Shown: piece by piece, positions 33,557 through 47,170 of the stretch
Layout: each line of letters opens with the position of its first letter
Position numbering within the stretch: the first letter of the stretch is position 1
DNA from: Leucaena leucocephala
Taxonomy: Eukaryota; Streptophyta; Magnoliopsida; Fabales; Fabaceae
Reading direction: 5' to 3'
Length of the DNA stretch: 64,000 nt
NCBI GenBank assembly: GCA_037074615.1
Contig: CM073515.1
Span: forward strand, 12,237,001-12,301,000
The notes under the pieces: model-generated
What the model was told of the DNA's origin: nothing
Database searches by the model: none
What the model saw: the letters and a program-made list of their open reading frames with translations, nothing else
Translations under genes and position numbers: made by a program

Positions 33557-36500
33557 TGTCACGTCCTAAAATTTGGACCATGACTGGCACAGAATATGAA
33601 TAGTATCATATTCTGAAAGCCTAAAATCTCAAATGCAACGTTCAAAGTTTTCATAACATTTTTTGAAAATAAACATAATCTTTTCTAAGGTCTATGTGGA
33701 GCATTTACCCTTTTATTAAAATAACACAAAGACTTCATAAAGATAATTACATTAAAATCAATTTGTTCAAAGACAACGCTTCGGATCTGCGATGAGGCTC
33801 TTTACTGCTCAGCGGAAGGATTAGGGTCACCTGCACTATCTGAAGCCAAATAATCTACTTGTGAATAACGTCCCAAAAACATGATTTAAAAGAATGTGGA
33901 AATAAACAATGCATAAACATGTTTCAAATAACATTTTGCATTTCGATGCAAACTTTTCCGTAAATATTTTCTTTCAGGGAAACAATTTTGAAGCAATCAT
34001 TTCAAATCAATTGATGTAAGACAATCCTGTCAAAACCATAGTCTTCCCGTAGGACTTCAACAGAACAAAAACAGACGTGAACACACAGTCCACGAGGGTA
34101 ACTAACCATCAGATGCGGCCCAAAACCACGAAATAAACGTGGACACACAATCCACGAGGGTAACTAACCAATTTGGCAGCTTGAAGCTGCTAACTTTTGG
34201 TGGCTCAAGGCCACTAACCTTCGCGAGTATGAAACCCACGTGAAATATAGTAACTCAGCCACTACCCTTTGTGAGTACGAACCCACGGTGTAATCTGGTA
34301 GCTCAACCACTACCCTTCGTGAGTACGAAACCCACGGTGTAATTTGGTAGCTCAACCACTACCCTTCGCGAGTACGAAACCCACGGTGTAATCCATCGAG
34401 CTCGGGTAACCAAGGTGCACCAAGGGCTAATAGTACTACTGTTAGCAACCAACGTTCTGTATTCTGTCCTTCTAAAACATTTTCATCATGCATGGGGTTT
34501 ATTTTACATATAATAATCTCAACTGTTTCAATGCCATAACCGTTAGTAAAAACCACTTTGAATTTTAAAAACCTCAGCATGTACATTTAAAATCAAGTTA
34601 CTGTAAAGTCATATGAAATTCACATAAGAAATATATTTCATGAATAACATTAATTCAATGCAACTTTTGTCAAACTCTTTTCAAAAGCTTATTCATCCAT
34701 TTTCATACATAATCATAATTCTTTTGTAAACCAATCGAAAGAAAATCATTTCTAACAATTTAAACTGGACTTTCATAAAATTGGCTTTTCGTAATTCATA
34801 TTTAAAATTTAACATTTGAAATGATAATGCATTTGAAAATATAAATTTTTAGGGAACGTTATTCACTCACCTGTCATGCTCCTAAACAGTTACTCTTTTC
34901 GGCCTAACCACTTCGATTACTTTCACTTATCAATCTCCTGGTATTCCGAAATAGTATATTAATATTCTTTTCAAGTTCAACAGAAACAATCACCCTTCAT
35001 CTATAACTTCAACTAACCACATACCACTAACCATTCGACATTGTTTCAAACAAATAAACATACAACCATACGGTACAGGCTTCCAACCACCCCAGGTAGC
35101 AAACCTACCCAAATAATTTTCTTTAATATAATTCATTCAGCACTTGGAAACACCACACAACAAGCTCAACATATTTATTCTTTCTGTTTTCAAAAGTTCA
35201 TGGTTCAATGCTCCAGAACATTAGCACATTAACATACATTAATCCTCAAGGCAGTGGCTACCTAAAAATATATATCTATGGGTATCCAAAATAGCATTTC
35301 ATATATATATATACATTACATCAACCAGTTTCTAAAACAGCCACATTTCCTAAGCATAACATCATCATCATATATATGAGAATCCACACTGCAGACTGTA
35401 TGCATATATATATATATACTCTCCTCATTCAATCATAGCTATACGTAACATATATGTTTTCCACTTCAGCCTCTATCATTTAACCCTAGGCAATTAAACT
35501 CCAATTATCTTAATTAAATAATGTCTTTCTTCAAGAATAGAGTGCCAAAAGTCAAACAAACTAGGGACGCAGGTTTGCATAATACAATTCAACTAACACC
35601 ATCCCCCTGTTCTTGCTCTGTTCTGTTTGCTTTGTAAATACACATACTTCTTAAATGGAACAATAGCTCACAGCAACCCAAAAAATGCAGATACATACTC
35701 ATGGATCAAACACCCCCAACAACACATATAATCATATTCCAATTTCTCCCTCATTCACATTATTCCATTAATCTATTTATGTTAGTTTCTCAATTCCATT
35801 GTACTTAATTATATCTATCCACAAGCATAATTTCCAAAACCAATGATGAATATGCATATATATTGAAACAACAGCTTCCAATGATCATTTTGTATTCTTG
35901 ATAGAAAACAGGGCAGTCAACCGTAATTCAATAAAATGCTCTATAAATCTTAACTGAATGCAGAAATCGCTTGCTTACCCTGCTCTATGTCACCAGAAAG
36001 TCCCCAATGCAACACGATATCCCAGCACCCAAACTAGCAACTACAGCTCGGCAACAGAGACGAGGTGAAGAAGAATGTTGATTCACTTCCTCCCTATAAC
36101 CAATGATCCCCAATTCCAACAGAAGAGAATGGCATCAAAAAAAATAAGGGAATTTACAGATGGGGCAAAGTATGGTGAGGTCTCACAATACCCACTCTAA
36201 TGGTTACCGACATTCACCAACAGAAGGTGGGGAACGGGAAAAGAAAAGTTTCTTACTTAAGACTCAATTTCAGACAGACCCACAGAAAATGCCGTCTTAC
36301 TCTCAGGCAACAGAAAGAAAGAGGCGGGAATTAAAAGAGTTGCTACAGTACCCTGTCATAGGAGCGCGACGGCTCACAGCACATTGGCGGCAAGAATGGT
36401 GGAAACTGTAGCATTGACCCTTCATAGTGGTAACTCACGGCCTCTCCTCTCCCACTTCCCGCGACCACCCAAACTTTCGCTTGCTGACTCCATTTATCGA

Positions 36501-36923
36501 CAAAGGCTGGACTTACCCAATGACGCGACACATAGTAGCGACAACACAGTAGGAGTTGATGGAACACGACAGGGATTGGATTACACGGTATCGGTGGCAT
36601 AAACTTCCCTCTGTCGCTGGTTTCTCGCTACCCCACATCCCCTGTAGTCGCTGAAGCCTTTCAGAGAAAATGAAGAAATGGTACGGCTTGCAGAAAGAAA
36701 AAAGACAGGAGGGACAAAATGGTAATTTCACGCTCTGAAAAAATAAAATAAACCCCCACTTCTGCATTCACCAGGGTTCGAACATAGGACCTTTGATTCC
36801 TACATTCCATCCTTGACCACTCTACTACCCATTACTTTCTAAAATTTTCTACCATTAACATATATGTATATATATCCCTTATTAACTTGATTTTAAAAAA
36901 TCTAAAATTTCACAGTCATAACA
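33557..36923. mobile_element. Solo LTR (family B), 3367 bp, target duplication AAATC
   Basis: It runs from TGTCACGTCCTAAAATTTGG to CACAGTCATAACA and is flanked by exact 5-bp duplications AAATC (33552-33556 and 36924-36928). It is colinear with the copy at 8028-11675, including the opening 300 bases, the minisatellite (about 34210-34400), the segment beginning AGGGAACGTTATTCACTCAC, and the 'TCACCAGGGTTCGAAC' block near 36770. It has no internal genes. Open frames in it are chance. Confidence 0.9.
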
Positions 36924-36928
36924 AAATC

Positions 36929-38263
36929 ATTACGTGCTTGTTCAATTCGTGAAGTATGTTACACGAAAAATGTCTTTTTTCTATTATACCCAAAGCGTGG
37001 TTAAATGAGATTGTCAGATGAATATGAATTTTTTATATATATAATAAGGTCAATTATTACTTTTTTATAATATTAACTAGATTATATTAAAAAAACATCT
37101 TAATTTTAGAATTTTTGACATCCCCTCTCAATATAGACGTCTTTTTTAAAAATTGAATTTAAAATCTAGAGAATCTATATAAGGTCAATTATTTTGGTTG
37201 TAAAGAGAGATGACTAAACTATATATCTAAGCTATGCTTTGTAAGCATATCAAAGCTTGACCATAGTTGGCACAGCAGCTCTGTGGCCCAATGGAAATGG
37301 TGTTCTAGTGCGGTGCGATGGCCATTGACAATAGTGGCTTGCTGTTTTTTCTATATGAAACACATTTTAGTAATTGAATTACAAAATTTAATTTCAAATG
37401 AGGGCATATGTTTTGCAGTGAAGTTTCATAATTTTATAAGCCTTATGTAACATTATCTTGCTTCAAGTGGCTCTAAAAGACATTCTTAGCTCAGTATCTT
37501 AATTTTAGGGATGGGTGATTTCAAGTCTGGTAAGTCTCAGGAGAAAGATCGATGTTTGTTCCAAATTTGATCATGTTTTGATGGTTGCTAATTTTTTTTA
37601 TCGATCATGTGTTATTATGTTTTTTCAATCTTACTTGTATGGTTCGGTTTGGTTAAATACTAGGGATTTTAAACTAAATAATTATCAATAAAAAATATTA
37701 AAAGTATTTATTTATTTAATTTTGCTAAGCATGGATATTAGTCTATTAAAAATAATCATATTCGAAGTACTATTGGATATTAAATATAGACATCTCTTTT
37801 AATAGGAATTCAAACATTGCTTCATTGAGAGACTAGCCCCTTTCACTTGATCTAACCCCATAAAATTAGAAAGGTTAAAATATAAAATTAATCTTTTATA
37901 TTTGTATCAAATTTTATTCTAGTCCCATAATTTAAAAAAGCAGACTCTCAATTCCTTAAACTTAATGCTATTAACTTCATTAACAAAACAACATTGACTC
38001 AAACGAATTTTAAATAATGACTCGGCAATTTGATTAATTATAAAGTATCTATAAATTATAATTATAATTTTTTAATATAATTATTTTTACATTTTAAAAT
38101 TAAAATCAGCTTCCAACAAATATAAAAATCTAGAATTACTATTTGCTATTCCTTTTAAATATATTTTAAAGTAGAAATTAATGTATCAACATTTAAATTT
38201 TGAGTTAATATTTTTACTTAGTAGATGTTGAGTCAATGTTTTATATTAAAAAAACTAATAGGA
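36929..38263. other. AT-rich intergenic sequence, no gene seen
   Basis: About 1.3 kb of AT-rich sequence with no open frame or repeat that I recognise. A phrase CTCTGTGGCCCAATGG near 37281 looks like a tRNA A box but has no cloverleaf or B box after it. Confidence 0.5.
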
Positions 38264-38601
38264 TGTTGCAAATATTATTGCACATGTGGATGCCCATTCT
38301 AACTCTTGGGATTCCTCTTAGGATTCCTTCTTGCCTTTATGCCATAAAACTATAACTTCCTCAATGAATAACTTGAGAGGGGTTTCTTGTGGTTAATGGC
38401 ATTTTATTCATCTTTAATCCTTTGTAACCTTATGTTTAGTCTTTAAAGGTTATGGCCTATAAATAGTGGCTATGTAGAAGGTATTTGGACAAGGGAATAT
38501 ACAAGCATATGAAGGATACTCTATTGCCTCCCATTTCACTCTTTTGTCTTGTTATTTCTTCTCCTCTTTAGCTTCTTTATCTTCTCTTATTTTATAACAC
38601 A
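38264..38601 (+). repeat. 5' LTR of copia element
   Basis: The LTR contains a clear TATA box, TATAAATA at 38458-38465, followed by a CT-rich leader. It ends ATAACACA and is followed by the primer-binding site at 38602-38613. Confidence 0.95.
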
Positions 38602-39433
38602 TTATCAGCATGACATTGCTCTGAAAAATTTAAGGTATGAACTCCTTATCAATTCATATACTATTATGTTTAATTACATACAAAGGATATTAGTTTTCTC
38701 TTTATCTAATTATCATATATATTTTATTTTCTATTATCATCTTACTTAATTATTATGGGCAAATGTTATTTTTATATATTTGTTATATATTTTACCATTA
38801 TTTATTATTCTTTCCTGTCCATTTTAATTTTTGTTGTTAGATATGTGTGTGTGGGTTATCTTTATTCTTATATAAAATATTGTGTTATTCTAATTTTTCT
38901 TCTTCTTTTGATATATTGATACAATATTATGATTGATTGTCTATTTATATATATTTACATATATGTGTTGTTTACATTTTTCCTTCTCCCTATATATTGT
39001 TTATATTTCCAATTCCCCCTCCCTATATATTTATTAATTTATATTTCAATTGATTTATTTATCTTCTTTGTATTCTTAGCATTATTATATATTTATTACA
39101 GTTATATAATATTCATTTATTTATATTACGAAATACTTATACTATGTTATTATTTATATATTTAATTTATGTTATTTATATTGTAGTATTATTTTCTCTA
39201 TATTATTTATATTGTTTCCATTATTTTATTTTCTTATGTGTTACTATATATATCTTATAGCTATTTATTTTATTTATTTAGTTTCTTTATTTATACCATT
39301 TATATTTTGTTATTTTTATTGAATTATATTTATGTTGAATATATATTGTTTATTTGATTTATGTTTTTATTATCATATTTTTTTAATTCATTTTATCAGA
39401 ATTCTAATTGTTATTATTATTTTAGTTTGATCC

Positions 39434-40455
39434 ATGGCTAATCTGACGAAACTCGAGTTTACTACTCTTGATATCTCAGGAAAAAATTATTTGTCTTGGG
39501 TTTTAGATGCTGAAATCCATTTAGATGCCAGGGAATGCTATTTTACCTAGAAATGAAGCAAGCAGTCAAAACAAGGCTAAGGCCATGATTTTTCTTCCCC
39601 ACTATTTACATGAAGGGCTAAAAGCTAAATACCTAACGGTGAAATATCTGTTAAAATTATGGAGTAATTTAAAAGAACGATATGATCACCGAAAGACGGT
39701 AATATTGCCCAAAGCTCGTTATGAATGGTTGCATTTGAGGCTGCAAGATTTTAAATCTGTATCTGAATATAATTCAGTTGTTTTTAAAATAAGTTCTCAA
39801 ATGAAGTTGTGTGGTGAGAAAATAACAAATGAGGACTTATTAGAAAAAACTTTTTCAACCTTTCATGCTTTAAATGTGCTCCTGCAGCAGCATTATCGTG
39901 AAAAAGGTTTTAAAAGGAATTATGAACTAATCTCATGTCTTCTTGTGGCTGAACAAAATAATGATTTATTAATGAAAAATCATGAGATCCATCCCACTGG
40001 ATCAGCTCCATTCCCTGAAGTGAATGTGATTGAATGCACTGATTTTCATGCCTATGGTCATGGTCGTGGCCGTGGCCATGGCAGGAGACGTGGCAATTAC
40101 CGTCATCATGGTGGTGGAAGTAATTATAATCCAAATACCCACCAAAAGAAGAAATATAATGAAGGGTAGAAAAAGAGACAAAGGTGGTCCCTCAAAAACT
40201 GTGGAAAATCTATGTTATAGGTGTAGGATAAAAGGGCATTGGTCGCGTACCTGTCGTACGCTTGAGCATCTAGCAAAGCTTTATCAAGCCTCCATAAAAA
40301 AGAATTCAAAGAACATGGAAGCAAATATGACTTTCCAAGATGATGATGTTGAGGCAAATTTTGCATACAAGAATGATGATACCAATGAGTTATATGATGA
40401 CCTTGATGCTATGGCACACTTAGACGTGGTTGATTTCTTTGAGAATCATGATTAG
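39434..40455 (+). pseudogene. Copia gag, frameshifted
   Basis: The ATG at 39434 opens MANLTKLEFTTLDISGKNYL, typical of copia gag. A frameshift near 39520 leads into an open frame (39525-40169) that continues with the gag core (LWSNLKERYDHRK, YEWLHLRLQDFKSVSEY) and a Gly/Arg/His-rich stretch. After a second frameshift near 40165 comes a CCHC zinc knuckle, CYRCRIKGHWSRTC (about 40213-40254), and an acidic tail ending FFENHD. Gag packages the element's RNA in cytoplasmic particles. Two frameshifts make this copy non-functional. Confidence 0.9.
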
Positions 40456-40611
40456 AGAAACAAATTTAGTTTATGTTTTATCTATATTTTATCTTAATTT
40501 AGTTATGCTTTATGTTTTTTATTTATGTTTACTTTTATTTTCTTCTTTTAAGAACATTATTGCTAATAATATATTTTGATACATTTATTTTCTTTTGATG
40601 AAGAATATGGA

Positions 40612-43600
40612 TGTTCCTCTCTCTTTTATTGGGTACAAGAATGAAGATATATGTCTCATAGATAGTGCTACAACACATACCATACTCAAAGATAAAAAAA
40701 TATTTTTCTCATTTGACAATGAATAGTGCAAGCATCAATACTATAGCGGGTAATACAAAACTAATTGAAGGCTTCGGAAGAGCAATGATAATATTACCCA
40801 AAGGGACAAATTTTATAATTAATGATACTTTATATTCCTTTAAGTCTTAAAGAAATTTGTTAAGTTTTAAAGATATCCGCCGAAATGGGTATCATATTGA
40901 GACTATAGATAAGAAAAATATTTAATATCTATATATTACAATTGTTAGACATGGAGAAAAATGTGTTCTTGAAAAAGTACCCGTATTATCTTCTAGTTTG
41001 TACTATACCAATATTGGTATAATTGAAACAAATGCTATAGTAAACCATAAGTTTACTGATAAAAATACATTCATTATTTGGCATGACCGGTTAGGCCATC
41101 CCGGATCAACTATGATGCGAAAGATTATTGAAAATTCACATGGACATCCATTGAAGAGCTAGGAGATTCTTCAATTTAAAGATTTTTCATGTGTTGCTTG
41201 TTCTCAAGGCAAACTAATTACAAGACATTCATTAATAAAAGTTAGGGTAGAATCCCCTGCTTTTCTAGAACGTATCCAAGGGGATATATGTAGATCTATC
41301 CATCCACCATGTGGACCATTTAGATATTTTATGGTTTTAATAGATGCATCTACAAGATGGTCACATGTGTGTTTGTTATCTACACGTAATTTAGCATTTG
41401 CTAGATTGCTTGCTCAAATAATTTGATTAAGAGCACAATTTTCAGAATATGCAATTAAGACAATTCGTCTTGATAATGCGAGTGAGTTTTCATCGCAAAA
41501 GTTTAATGATTATTGCATGGCAACTAGAATAACAGTGGAAAAATCTGTTGCTCATGTCCACACTCAAAATGGTTTAGCAGAATCATTAATTAAACGCCTC
41601 CAATTGATTGCTATACAATACTCATGAGAACAAAACTTCCCATTCAGCTTGGGGACATGCAATTTTACATGCATCAACAATTATACGCATAAGGCCTACA
41701 AGTTATCATAAATTCTCCCAATTACAATTGGCTTTTGGTCAAGAGCCAAATATTTCTCATCTTAGAATTTTTGGATGTGTGGTATTTGTCCCAATTGCTC
41801 CACCACAACGCACAAAGATGAGACCTCAGAGAAGGTTAGGGATATATGTTGGTTATGAATCTCCTTCCATAATCAAGTATTTAGAACCGTTAACAGGAGA
41901 TTTGTTTACGACACATTTTGATTATTGTCATTTTGATGAGACAAATTTTCTAATATTAGGGGGAGATAATAAGCAGCTGGATAAAGAAATCACATGGAAA
42001 GCATTATTGTTGTCTCATTTAGATCCTCGAACACAAATATGTGAGCTTGAAGTTCAAAAAATAATTCATTTGTCAAATATTGCAAATCAACTGCCAGATG
42101 CATTTACTGACCCCAAGAGAATTATTAAATCTCATATTCCAGCTGAAAATACTTCAATTCGAATTGATGTCCCAACAGGACAAGTAGCAAGTGCAAATGA
42201 AAGTAAACCACGTTTGAAGCGTGGAAGATCAATTGGTTCTAAAGATAAAAATCCTAGAAAGAAAAGAGTAAACAATCAAGATGGTCAAATTGAGGAGGCT
42301 GATCTTATAGAAGATACCTAGGACATAACAAATCAAAAGACCCTAGAAGAGGTCCAGGTACCTGAAAATAATGAAGAGATCTCGATAAGTTATGTTACTA
42401 CGGGAAAAAGGTGGAACCGAAAAAAATAGTCATCGACGATATTTTTTCATACAGTGTTGCTATTAAAATAACTAATCAAAGTGAGGATCTTGAACCTAGG
42501 TCAGTTGAAGAATGTAGATATAGAAATAATTGGCCAAAATGGAAAGACACAATTCAAGCAGAATTAAATTCACTTTCAAAACATGAAGTTTTTGGACCTG
42601 TAGCTCAAATATCGAATGGTGTTAAACTAGTTGGGTATAGATGGGTTTTTGTGCAAAAATAAAATGAGAAAAATTAGGTTGTTAGATATAAAGCATGACT
42701 TGTGGCACAAGGTTTTTCGCAAAGACCCGGCATTGATTATGAAGAAACATATTCTCCTGTGGTGGATACAATTACTTTAAGATATCTAATTAGTCTGGCA
42801 GTGCATGAAAGACTTGATATGCATCTAATGGATGTTATTACAACATACTTATATGGTTCTTTAGATACTGAAATTTATATGAAAATCCCTAAAGGATTTA
42901 AATTACCTGAAGCATGTAAGAATTCTAAAGAAAATTATGCAATTTATTTGCATAAATCCTTCTACAGGTTAAAACAATCTGGAAGAATGTGGTATAACCG
43001 TCTAAGTGAATCTTTGTTGAAAGCAGGATATAAAAATGACTCAATTACCCAATGTGTTTTTATAAAAAAGAATATATCATAATTTTTTATAATTGTTGTC
43101 TATGTGGATGACTTGAATATAATTGGAACTCTTAAAGAGCTTTAAAAAGTAATGGATTGTTTAAAGAGAGAATTTAAAATGAAAGATCTTGGAAAAATAA
43201 AGTTTTGTCTCGGTTTACAAATCAAGCACTTAACAAATGGAGTTTTTCTTCATCAATCAGCTTATATTGAAAAAATATTAAAGCAATTTTATATGGATAA
43301 AGCACATCCATTAACTACTCCAATGATTGTGAGATCGCTAGTTAAAGAAAAAGATTATTTTCGCCCTCAAGAGGAAAATGAAGAACTTCTTAGTCCAGAA
43401 GTACCATATCTTAGTGCTATAGGGGCACTAATATATCTTGCTAATTCGACACGACCTGATATTGCATTTGCTGTGAGTTTATTGGCAAGATTTAGTTCTT
43501 CTCCAACAAGAAGACATTGGAATAGAGTTAAACATATATTTTGATACCTTCGAGGGACAATTGATATGGGATTATTTTATTCTAATGAATCCGGATCACA

Positions 43601-44098
43601 ATTGATTGGTTATGCAGATGCAGGATTTTTAGCAGATTCACATAAAGGTAGATCTCAGACAAGATATTTATTTACTTGTGGAGGTACAGCTATATCTTGG
43701 CATTCAAGCAAACTTTATCAGCTACCTCATCAAATCATGCATAAATAATTGCAGTTCATGAGGCAAGTCGAGAATATGTTTGGCTAAGGTTAGTAATCCA
43801 ATATATCTAAAGAATGAGTGGTCTACTTCCAGAATAAGAGATTCCAACAGTATTATATGAAGATAATACAGCATGTATAGCTCAATTAAAAGGAGGATAT
43901 ATCAAAGGAGATAGAACAAAATATATTTCTCCAAAATTCTTTTTCACTCATGATCTTATGAAGAATGGTGATATAGATGTTCAGCAAATTCGATCATGTG
44001 ACAACCTTGCAAATTTATTTACCAAAACACTACCAATTAAGCCATTTGAAAAGTTAGTGTATGGTATTGGAATGCGCAGATTCAAAGACATAAATTGA
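40612..44098 (+). pseudogene. Copia pol (protease, integrase, RT, RNase H), degenerate
   Basis: In order: aspartic protease active site CLIDSATTHTILKD (about 40651), the pre-integrase WHDRLGHPGSTMM (about 41080), integrase Zn-binding VACSQGKL and catalytic-core blocks (VLIDASTRWS, RLDNASEFSS, HTQNGLAESL), then the post-catalytic LRIFGCVVF and IYVGYESPS (41608-42321). Reverse transcriptase follows with GYRWVF, GIDYEETYSPVVDT, DMHLMDVITTYLYGSLD and the catalytic YVDD at 43101-43112. RNase H shows YADAGFLADSHKGRSQTRYL (about 43611). Stops or frameshifts separate most blocks, and the final part near 43750-44098 is readable only across several frames. The element cannot move on its own. I do not assign a lineage. 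Confidence 0.92.
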
Positions 44099-44308
44099 CA
44101 ACGTTATCAGGGGAGTAAACAAGTACTTGATGTACTCTTCATTTTAAGGATTTTGTTTTTCACTGGGTTTTCCTGAAAAAGTTTTTGATAAGGCAACCTA
44201 AATAAATATTGTGTACTCTTTTTCTTTCACTAGGTTTTTGTCCCAATGGGTTTTTCCTAGTAAGGTTTTAATGAGGCACAATATCTGTCATGGATATCCA
44301 AGGGGGAG

Positions 44309-44646
44309 TGTTGCAAATATTATTGTACATGTAGATGTCCATTCTACCTTTTGGGATTCCTCTTAGGATTCCTTCTTACCTTTATGCCATAAAACTATAA
44401 CTTTCTCAATGAATAACTTGAGAGGAGTTTCTTGTGGTTAATGGCATTTTATTCATCTTTAATACTTTGTAATCTTATGTTTAGTCTTTAATGGTTGTGG
44501 CCTATAAATAGTGGCTATGTAGAAGGTATTTGAACAAGTGAATATACAAGCATATGAATGATACTCTATTGCCTCACATTTCACTCTTTTGTCTTGTTAT
44601 TTCTTCTCCTCTTTAGCTTCTTCATCTTCTCTTATTTTATAACACA
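44309..44646 (+). repeat. 3' LTR of copia element
   Basis: Same length as the 5' LTR and about 95% identical by my count. It is preceded by the polypurine tract at 44300-44308 and followed by GGATTAAATT. Confidence 0.95.
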
Positions 44647-46619
44647 GGATTAAATTTAAAGGATTAAGAATGTATTTTTTAAATTTAAGAGATTAAAATA
44701 AAATTTAATATAAATATAAAATATCAAACACTTTGGTTAACAAGTTGATGAGGGTTAAGGAGTGTTTCGGCGAGAGAATTGGGCCAGATATTGTTATTAA
44801 GCCTAGTCAAGAAAATGGTCACTAACCCACAATGATATAGGGACCAATGAAGATAAAGGGCCTTAGAACAAAAAAATATAAATAAATAAAAGACCTGTTA
44901 GAGAATCCATTACCCATTGCATGTGAACTTACCTACGTTGAATATTTTTTCTTTGGGAAAATCCTAACTAAATACTCTCAAAGAATGAAAAGACAAATCA
45001 GTGACTCCAATTTACATAATCCCAAATCAGTCCGCATTTACTAAGATGGAATTTAAGAATGTTGTCTTTTTACCATATGCCTTTTCACAAAGGAATTTTC
45101 CTAATCCTTTAGACAAAATGGATGTAAATATCCAAAATTTTAATGATAACAAAACTATCAAGTGTATATAGTTTAACGAGAAATTATCATTGAGTGTTGA
45201 AGGTACCTCTAATTTTACCCTTAGTTTTTTACTTGTAATGCTAGTTTTGGGAAGTATCTTAGTTGTTTTCTTGGTAAATTTGTGTTTCAAACCAAAACGA
45301 TTTGAGAAAACCCTAAATAACTTACAAAGATAATATTTTTGAAAAGGTTTATATGCTAATTTTTTTCAAACTGAACATGAATACTAAACGACTATTGGAA
45401 TAAGCTTCTGGACAATTTATTCATCTACTCATAGCTATTTATTTATTGTTGTTCAAAACGTTAGAGTATTCTCTTTTTGTGATCTAGTAAACATTTACAG
45501 TGTAGTAAACGAATAATAAGTCAATTTTTTATTCTTCTATTGAGCATTATTCATATGTAAGATTTCTTTACAAATTACACTAATTCTTAGTCATATATTG
45601 TTGAGAAATATATATATATATATATATATAAAGTTTTGAATCATCTTAAGTATAATGTTCACTTTGAATTAGGCCAGACAGCCATTGAAGTTGTGTTTTG
45701 ATCAGAAGAACCAAATCGTATCCAGTGATGGTAAGTAAGAGAAAATGAGACATTGAGAATATCCAAATTACATATCATTTATTAAATACACATAAACAAG
45801 TTATATATGACACCTGTAAATATAAATACATAGAAATCTTATTTAAGGATGATATATATATATATATAAGTACATAGAAACCTTATTTTAATTGAGCCAG
45901 AGATAAAGAGAATATTGAAATTCATTTTACATGCGAATTTCACACTCTATCTATCTTTGCCTCTTTATTTTTGAAGCATATAATTGAAATTGACATTAAT
46001 TAGTTATGTTTGGGAACCGTTGTTAGAATAGGTGGTAGTGTTAGGAATTTTGGCCCAAAACCCACAAGTTCTGTGTAACGTTGGGTTTCCCATAATATGT
46101 CTATGTTTCTGTGTATATATGTAGGGCTTATTAGGCTAATGAGAGTTAATACACATAGTAAATAATATGCCCGTATCTCACAAATATACGAATTCGATTT
46201 TCGCTACTATTGTGAGGGTTTATTTGGTAGGCAATCTCGTAAGCCCCATATAAACGCTCTCTAAGTCCTGAGACTGTGTCCTGACCTTGGTAGGGGACTT
46301 GTGCTCAAGCCTCCTAAACTTTTATGTACAAAAAACAAATGCAGGGCTTATTAATAGAATGAGGTGGTGTATTTTGAACATATTGTTACAATGAATGGTA
46401 TTTACATAGTTTTCCTTAAGCTAAGTGTCTCAACATGGCATTCAAGCAGTTAACACTGGGAGAACTGATTATCACATAATGCCCAAAAGCTAAGACAGCC
46501 CAAGAAATCACCGCAACCCAACAGGAAAAACAAGAAAGTAAATATTCATGGAGCAGTTGGCCTTTGGAATGAAGACGATGAAAGAACTCCAAAGGGTTGG
46601 GGAGAAACCATAATATGGT
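44647..46619. other. AT-rich sequence, no gene seen; possible copia LTR remnant
   Basis: No gene is recognised. TGTTAGGAATTTTGGCCC at 46039 resembles the start of a copia-type LTR, and related-looking sequence runs to about 46320, but I see no matching end. (TA)n runs occur near 45609-45630 and 45852-45868. Confidence 0.4.
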
Positions 46620-46829
46620 AATTTAAGGGTATTTGGTTCTTTGGCGTATGCAATAAATCTGAGAGTTAATGATAAGTTTATCCCTATAACTATACCATGT
46701 GTCTTCGTAGGATTTTCAAATAACCGAAAAGGTTTTCTACTACTTAATCTAAAATCAAGAGAGATTTTAATTAGTAGTCTTGTTACATTTTGTGAGAACT
46801 AATTTCCATTCAAAGAATTGGAGCACATT
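46620..46829 (+). pseudogene. Copia pol fragment (end of integrase)
   Basis: Translation gives NLRVFGSLAYAINLRVNDKF and CVFVGFSNNRKGFLLLNLKS, then VTFCEN, a stop, and FPFKELEH. This is the conserved stretch after the integrase core of copia polyproteins. It differs clearly from the matching part of the element at 38264-44646, so it belongs to another family. The surrounding sequence is too decayed to define the element; a possible LTR lies at 46039. Confidence 0.75.
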
Positions 46830-47170
46830 GAACAAGGGGAGTGAACCAGTAAATAATTAGGGATCCTTTTGTCTTTGATCCTATAGAAATCCCTTCAGAA
46901 AGATTGCATGAATAGAATAATAATGTAAATACAGGTACAGAGTTGATCACTCATAACCACCAACCGTGTGAATAATCAATAATCTCATATTATAGGAGAG
47001 TTTAGTAATAGATCACATAGAGAAAAGTGACCACCTATATGTTCAAAGGACTATATATGTAATCTAATTATTTCTGCAGGTTTGGCACCGCCACAGAGTA
47101 AAGGTAAATGTCTATACCTTATTGAAAGTTGCATATCTTATTCTAATATTTCTGCTTCATATGTGTTACT

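Larger units (their letters stand above)
38264..44646 (+). mobile_element. Complete Ty1-copia LTR retrotransposon, inactive
   Basis: Two 338-bp LTRs (38264-38601 and 44309-44646) start TGTTGCAAATATTATTG and end TTATAACACA. The first is followed at once by TTATCAGCATGA, a copia-type primer-binding site, and the second is preceded by the polypurine tract AAGGGGGAG (44300-44308). AGGAT abuts both ends if one terminal base is counted with it. Comparing the LTRs by eye I count about 17 differences in 338 bases and no gaps. Gag and pol are in the usual copia order (protease, integrase, reverse transcriptase, RNase H) but carry many frameshifts and stops. A very AT-rich leader of about 830 bp separates the first LTR from gag, and another AT-rich gap of about 150 bp separates gag from pol. 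Confidence 0.95.

Noticed and set aside
37270..37330. tRNA-like phrase CTCTGTGGCCCAATGG as a SINE head
   Set aside because: No B box at the expected distance and no target duplication seen.
38549..39165. Open frames in the leader of the copia element
   Set aside because: They are made of Tyr, Ile, Leu and Phe from AT-rich repeats and lie between the primer-binding site and gag.
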